Source: Nitrospira sp. (GTDB lineage: Bacteria; Nitrospirota; Nitrospiria; Nitrospirales; Nitrospiraceae). Taken from it: 10,000 nucleotides of DNA. How positions within the stretch are numbered: the stretch's first letter is position 1; the number at the start of each line of letters is the position of its first letter. Position numbers and translations under genes: made by a program. The notes under the pieces are model-generated. The model ran no database searches. It had not been told where the DNA came from and saw only the letters and a list, made by a program, of their open reading frames with translations. Below are positions 7,009 through 10,000 of the stretch, piece by piece. The DNA lies in the NCBI GenBank assembly GCA_020216985.1, contig JAIWOH010000116.1:1-10000 (forward strand), written 5' to 3'.

Positions 7009-7611
7009 ATGGATCTCTCCGGATCGACCCTTCCGCTCATCCTTGTTGGGTATGTGCTGGGCGGGATTCCCTTCGGTGTCGTGGTCTGTAAACTGATGGG
7101 GGCGCCGGATCCGAGGACGGTCGGCAGCAAGAATGTGGGATTCACGAATGTCTTGCGGGTGGCCGGGAAACAGGCCGGTATCCTGACCCTGATCGGCGAC
7201 ATGGGCAAGGGCTGGATCATGGCCTATGGAGCGACACAGTGGTATCAGACGGAATGGCCGATTCTTCTGATTGCGATCGCTCCCTTCATCGGCCACCTCT
7301 ATTCACCGTTTTTGAAGTTCAAGGGGGGCAAAGGAGTGGCGACGGCGCTGGGCTCCGTGCTCGGCGTGGCCCCCATGATCGGGCTGGTGCTGCTCGTGGC
7401 TTGGGTCGGAGCGGTGGCCCTGTGGCGCTATTCCTCCGGAGGGGCGTTGACCGCGTTTGGACTGTTTCCGATCATCGCGCTGTTTGTGCGTCCCACTGGA
7501 CCGTTCCTGCTCTTTTCCCTCACGGTTACCGCACTGATCGTCGTGAAACACAAGGACAACATCATCCGGCTGCTCAGGGGAACCGAGCCCAAGATCGGCG
7601 AGCGCCGATAG
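7009..7611 (+). CDS. plsY: acyl-phosphate--glycerol-3-phosphate acyltransferase
   Basis: PlsY moves an acyl chain from acyl phosphate (made by PlsX) to glycerol 3-phosphate, giving lysophosphatidic acid, the first membrane step of phospholipid synthesis. The 200-residue polytopic protein shows all three family motifs. Motif 1 is GSKNVGFTNVLRVAGK at 39-54. Motif 2 is around His96 with GHLYSPFLKFKGGKG at 95-109. Motif 3 is at 181-193 with His181, Asn184, Arg187, Gly191 and Glu193. Motif 1 differs from the usual GSGNIGATN in two places (Lys41, Phe45). Hydrophobic segments lie at about 8-27, 57-75, 84-95, 116-134 and 143-178. It starts 9 bases after the esterase stop without a strong ribosome-binding site, and no plsX gene is adjacent. 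It is the last + strand gene of the cluster. Confidence 0.94.
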   Translation: MDLSGSTLPLILVGYVLGGIPFGVVVCKLMGAPDPRTVGSKNVGFTNVLRVAGKQAGILTLIGDMGKGWIMAYGATQWYQTEWPILLIAIAPFIGHLYSPFLKFKGGKGVATALGSVLGVAPMIGLVLLVAWVGAVALWRYSSGGALTAFGLFPIIALFVRPTGPFLLFSLTVTALIVVKHKDNIIRLLRGTEPKIGERR

Positions 7612-7664
7612 GGCCGTGTCTTTCAGGAAAATCCGTTGACCGAACGATCGGCAGGAAGGGGCCC

Positions 7665-7681
7665 GGCCTCTCTATGAGGCC
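7665..7681. terminator. short GC-rich hairpin between convergent genes
   Basis: The arms GGCCTC (7665-7670) and GAGGCC (7676-7681) are perfect complements around a five-base loop. The hairpin overlaps the stop codon of the - strand dehydrogenase gene in the 60-base gap facing plsY. It could help end transcription from either side, but there is no T-run on either strand, so this is only a weak candidate. Confidence 0.3.
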
Positions 7682-8670
7682 ACACGGACCAGCACCTTGC
7701 CCAGCGGACCTTGGGCAAGCCGGGCAAACCCTTGTATGACCGCTTCAAACGGCATGATCGAATCCACCACTGGTTTCCGACCGAGAGAGTGAAGACGGCG
7801 AACGATATCTTCCCAGATGCCCCGCGCTTCTTGATGACCATAATCCCCGACCGACACTCCTCCCAGACGAATCCGATGAAACAAGAGTGTGGCGGTATTG
7901 AATTGAGGCACGGTCCCGCCGCTCCGTCCCACGATGCTGACACGGCCGCCGTGGCCCAGCAACGCGATGACTTTCGGAAAGAACGGTCCTCCCACCGTAT
8001 CAACGGCCAGGTTGATCGGGTGTGTGCCAAGCGCGGTGGTGATGGTCTTCACCACGTTCGGATCGCTCGGATCGAACACATAATCGGCCCCAAGCTCGCG
8101 AAGCCGGGCTCCCTTCTCTTGGCTGCGCGACAGGGCGATGACCGTGAGTTCCATCGATTTGCCTAACAAGATCGAGGCCACACCCACTCCGCCCGAGGCG
8201 CCGGTCACGAGCAGCCGGTGGCCCGGTGGGGGAGGGGCTGCAGGGTCGGTCCATTGTGTCAAGGCCTGCCAGGCGGTGAGAAACACAAGCGGAGCCCCGG
8301 CCATCTCCTCCGGCGACCAGCCAGTGGGGATTGGCACGACACTGTGTGCTGGAACCGCCACCTGTTCGGCAAGGGTCCCCCAGTGAGTCACTCCCGCATC
8401 GCACCGGAGAATGCCGACGAGATCTCCCAGTCGCCAGTCACGAACAGCGGAACCAACAGCGATTACTACGCCGACTCCATCTCGTCCCAATACATGAGGG
8501 AGAGACGGCCGAGCCGGATAGAGTCCCTGCGCCAAAAAGGCGTCAGCGGGATTGAGCGCAGCAAACAGAACCCTCAGCACCACTTCACCGGCTCCCGGTC
8601 GAGGATCCGGCACCTCCGCTAGTCGGAGCCGATCCACCCCCTGATAATGGTCCATCAACCAGGCGCGCAT
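7672..8670 (-). CDS. zinc-independent MDR-superfamily oxidoreductase (quinone-oxidoreductase-like)
   Basis: This is a medium-chain dehydrogenase/reductase, probably using NADPH to reduce a quinone-type or unsaturated carbonyl substrate; the true substrate is unknown. The 332 residues show the N-terminal GroES-like fold with EVVLRVLFAALNPADAF and HVLGRDGVGVV. The Rossmann domain follows with VTGASGGVGVAS at about 155-166 and the downstream motif VDTVGG near 223-228. The ALNPAD segment replaces the catalytic Cys/zinc site of true alcohol dehydrogenases, and no four-Cys structural zinc lobe is present, so it should not bind zinc. On the - strand a GGGAG (8679-8683) lies 8 bases before the ATG at 8670, which supports the start. 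It converges on plsY and has no obvious functional tie to the envelope genes. Confidence 0.87.
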   Translation of the reverse strand: MRAWLMDHYQGVDRLRLAEVPDPRPGAGEVVLRVLFAALNPADAFLAQGLYPARPSLPHVLGRDGVGVVIAVGSAVRDWRLGDLVGILRCDAGVTHWGTLAEQVAVPAHSVVPIPTGWSPEEMAGAPLVFLTAWQALTQWTDPAAPPPPGHRLLVTGASGGVGVASILLGKSMELTVIALSRSQEKGARLRELGADYVFDPSDPNVVKTITTALGTHPINLAVDTVGGPFFPKVIALLGHGGRVSIVGRSGGTVPQFNTATLLFHRIRLGGVSVGDYGHQEARGIWEDIVRRLHSLGRKPVVDSIMPFEAVIQGFARLAQGPLGKVLVRVAS

Positions 8671-8976
8671 GCCTCAATCTCCCGCGTGTGACAGACCTCG
8701 GCAGGCACAGGGAAAGGGGAGTTTAATCGGTCGAGACTGTTGGAAGGACACAAAGGACACAAACGAAGACATCGATTCTCTAAAAGGTGCAAAGATGTGA
8801 ATCATTTTTCTCGGTCTGGCGCTGCCGGCAGTGTATCACGGTTTGTAGGGGTTGAGGGAGGCGAGCAGGAGAGGTTGCCGATGCGTTCTCAGCATGGTGA
8901 GCAGCGCACTGTCTCTGCGCACTGATCGGTGGTGAGAGCGCCGTCCAATTGTAACGAGTGCAGGGAAAGGTATCTC
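8671..8976. other. gene-free boundary region between the oxidoreductase and hsdR
   Basis: About 300 bases contain no supportable gene: the only open frames are short, Arg/Gly-rich and without family features. It must hold the promoter or leader of the oxidoreductase (read leftward) and the end of the hsdR transcript. I see no strong sigma-70 promoter or tRNA. It holds a tandem GGACACAAA repeat (8746-8763), the 10-base palindrome CTGCCGGCAG (8822-8831), the direct repeat GCGCACTG (8904-8911 and 8917-8924), and an inverted repeat reaching into hsdR (8931-8981). It looks less GC-rich and less constrained than its flanks, as expected at an insertion boundary. Confidence 0.6.
8746..8763 (+). repeat. 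tandem 9-base repeat GGACACAAA (two perfect copies)
   Basis: Two perfect GGACACAAA copies lie head to tail and are followed by a partly similar CGAAGACA. The + strand can be read as a Gly-His-Lys-Gly-His-Lys peptide starting at a TTG at 8740. This resembles the GGACACAAA/GGACACAGA arrays that I recall near GxxExxY-type and other accessory genes in many environmental genomes. No such gene is present here, so it may be a remnant. The recollection has not been checked. Confidence 0.6.
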
Positions 8977-8981
8977 TCACC
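8931..8981. repeat. 8-base inverted repeat around the hsdR stop
   Basis: GGTGAGAG (8931-8938) and CTCTCACC (8974-8981) are perfect complements about 35 bases apart, the second arm covering the hsdR stop codon. It could fold at the 3' end of the hsdR transcript. The long loop and lack of a T-run make a standard terminator unlikely, and it may be chance. Confidence 0.25.
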
Positions 8982-10000
8982 CCATCGCCCATTCCGCCGA
9001 CAACAGTGTCGCTTGCTCCAGCACCGTCTGCGTCGCGCGCTCCTGCTTGTCGGGCGGGTACCCATACTTGCGTAGGATGCGCTTGACCAGCACGCGCAGG
9101 TGGGCGCGCACGTTCTCGCGCAGGGTCCAGTCGATGGTGACGTTGCTGCGGACGGTGGAGACCAGCTCGCGCGCGATGGTCCGGAGCGTCTCGTCACCCA
9201 GCACCTTGACCGCGCTGTCGTTCGTCTCCAGCGCGTCGTAGAAGGCGAGTTCGTCCTCGCTGAGGTTCAGTTTCTCGCCGCGGGCGTTGGCTTCGCGCAT
9301 GTCCCTCGCGAGCTGGATCAGCTCCTCGATCACCTGCGCCGCCTCGATCGCGCGGTTCTGGTAGCGGCGGATGGTCTGCTCCAGCATCTCGGCGAACGAG
9401 CGCGCCTGCACGACGTTCTTGCGGCGCCGGGTCGACAGCTCGCCCTTAAGGAGCTTCTGCAGCAGCTCGACCGCGAGGTTGCGCTGAGGCATGCCGCGCA
9501 CCTCGGCGAGGAATTCATCGGAGAGGATGGAGATGTCCGGCTTCTTCAGACCCGCGGCAGCAAAGATGTCGACGACGCCTTCGGGGGCCACCGCACGGGA
9601 GATGATTTGGCGCACGGCGTGATCGAGTTCCTCCTCGGGCCGTGCGTCGCCCGGCGCACGCTTGGCGAGCACCGATTGCACCGCCTGGAAGAAGGCCACG
9701 TCGTCACGGATGCGCAGGGCCTCTTCGTGCGGCACCGCCAGGGCGAATGCCTGCGACAGCTCGCGGACAGCGCGCACACAGCGATCCTTGCCGTTGTCCT
9801 GCGCTAAAATATGCTCCTGGGCGGCTGGCAGAAGCGCCACGCGCTCGGCCGGGGTGCCGCTTGTCCAGCGAGACCGGTCGAAGCCTCCCACGACGCCTTC
9901 GGGCGTCGTGTAGGAACCGAAGAGGCCGCAACAGACCTCGTACTTCTCCAGAATCAGGGCGACCGCCTCCTCCTGATTGAGCGCCGTGCGACCCGTGCCG
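8977..10000 (-). CDS. hsdR: type I restriction endonuclease subunit R, C-terminal part (partial, runs off the right edge)
   Basis: HsdR is the motor and nuclease subunit of a type I restriction-modification complex, which cuts unmodified invading DNA with HsdM and HsdS. The 340 residues seen are the C-terminal region only; nuclease and helicase motifs would lie beyond the window. Recognition rests on conserved segments of this subfamily: [97 protein letters not shown], and [13 protein letters not shown] near the end. The frame is open to base 10000, so an apparent GTG start at 9891 is not real. About ten residues around [10 protein letters not shown] (9888-9915) interrupt the expected GLFHGFD segment. 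Base composition looks richer in GC than the envelope genes, fitting horizontal transfer. As the gene ends at the boundary region, hsdM and hsdS are expected to the right. Confidence 0.92.
   Translation of the reverse strand, partial: GTGRTALNQEEAVALILEKYEVCCGLFGSYTTPEGVVGGFDRSRWTSGTPAERVALLPAAQEHILAQDNGKDRCVRAVRELSQAFALAVPHEEALRIRDDVAFFQAVQSVLAKRAPGDARPEEELDHAVRQIISRAVAPEGVVDIFAAAGLKKPDISILSDEFLAEVRGMPQRNLAVELLQKLLKGELSTRRRKNVVQARSFAEMLEQTIRRYQNRAIEAAQVIEELIQLARDMREANARGEKLNLSEDELAFYDALETNDSAVKVLGDETLRTIARELVSTVRSNVTIDWTLRENVRAHLRVLVKRILRKYGYPPDKQERATQTVLEQATLLSAEWAMG
9889..9910. repeat. perfect hairpin inside hsdR
   Basis: The nine-base arms CACGACGCC (9889-9897) and GGCGTCGTG (9902-9910) are perfect complements around the loop TTCG. 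The 14 bases ACGACGCCTTCGGG at 9890-9903 also occur at 9572-9585 in the same gene, both encoding PEGVV on the - strand. The hairpin falls in the segment that looks inserted relative to the usual HsdR sequence. Confidence 0.6.

Noticed and set aside
8740..8925. 61-codon + strand frame over the GGACACAAA repeat
   Set aside because: It has no credible ribosome-binding site, its start is a TTG, and its low-complexity Gly-His-Lys/Arg composition comes from the repeat itself.
8671..8976. tRNA or attachment site at the boundary
   Set aside because: No cloverleaf or T-arm signature was visible on either strand, and no repeat long enough to be an att pair was found inside the window.
8889..9197. 102-codon - strand frame overlapping the hsdR end
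   Set aside because: It is an out-of-frame shadow of hsdR, rich in Arg, Ser and Cys and without motifs.
9100..9807. 235-codon + strand frame opposite hsdR
   Set aside because: It is antisense to clearly conserved HsdR sequence and has a repetitive Leu/Arg/Asp-rich translation.
9889..9891. GTG at 9891 as the start of a short separate - strand gene
   Set aside because: The frame is open through to base 10000 and the upstream residues match HsdR, so this is an internal codon.

Overview
The window reads as chromosomal DNA of a moderately GC-rich diderm (Gram-negative) bacterium. The main evidence is a set of lipopolysaccharide-precursor genes (heptose kinase, three KDO-pathway genes). Gene content and order remind me of Nitrospira-type genomes, but this lineage call is inference from memory and could not be checked here.

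Left and centre (about 1-7611, all on the + strand): a tightly packed envelope-precursor cluster. The order is a tail of an unrecognised gene, heptose-7-phosphate kinase (rfaE1/hldE domain I), kdsB, pyrG, kdsA, kdsD, pgsA, a probable exported serine esterase, and plsY. Junctions are short or overlapping (8-base overlap rfaE1/kdsB, ATGA overlap kdsD/pgsA, 9-24 base gaps around the esterase), so much of it is probably co-transcribed. KdsD makes arabinose 5-phosphate, KdsA condenses it with PEP to KDO 8-phosphate, and KdsB activates KDO with CTP. PyrG makes that CTP and also the CTP needed for CDP-diacylglycerol, the substrate of PgsA. PlsY starts phospholipid synthesis by acylating glycerol 3-phosphate. 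Two pathway steps are missing from the cluster: the KDO-8-phosphate phosphatase (kdsC) and the heptose adenylyltransferase (hldE domain II).

Right (about 7612-10000, - strand): a zinc-independent medium-chain dehydrogenase/quinone-oxidoreductase-like gene converges on plsY. It is followed by a gene-free stretch of about 300 bases with a tandem GGACACAAA repeat, then the C-terminal part of a type I restriction endonuclease subunit (hsdR) that runs off the right edge. That stretch looks like a boundary between core genome and an acquired defence locus lying to the right.

No RNA gene, CRISPR array, insertion sequence or phage gene was seen, and no convincing new system. The best leads are a KdsA with the full metal-binding residue set, the esterase lodged among phospholipid genes, the repeat in the boundary region, and an apparent small in-frame insertion with a perfect hairpin in hsdR.
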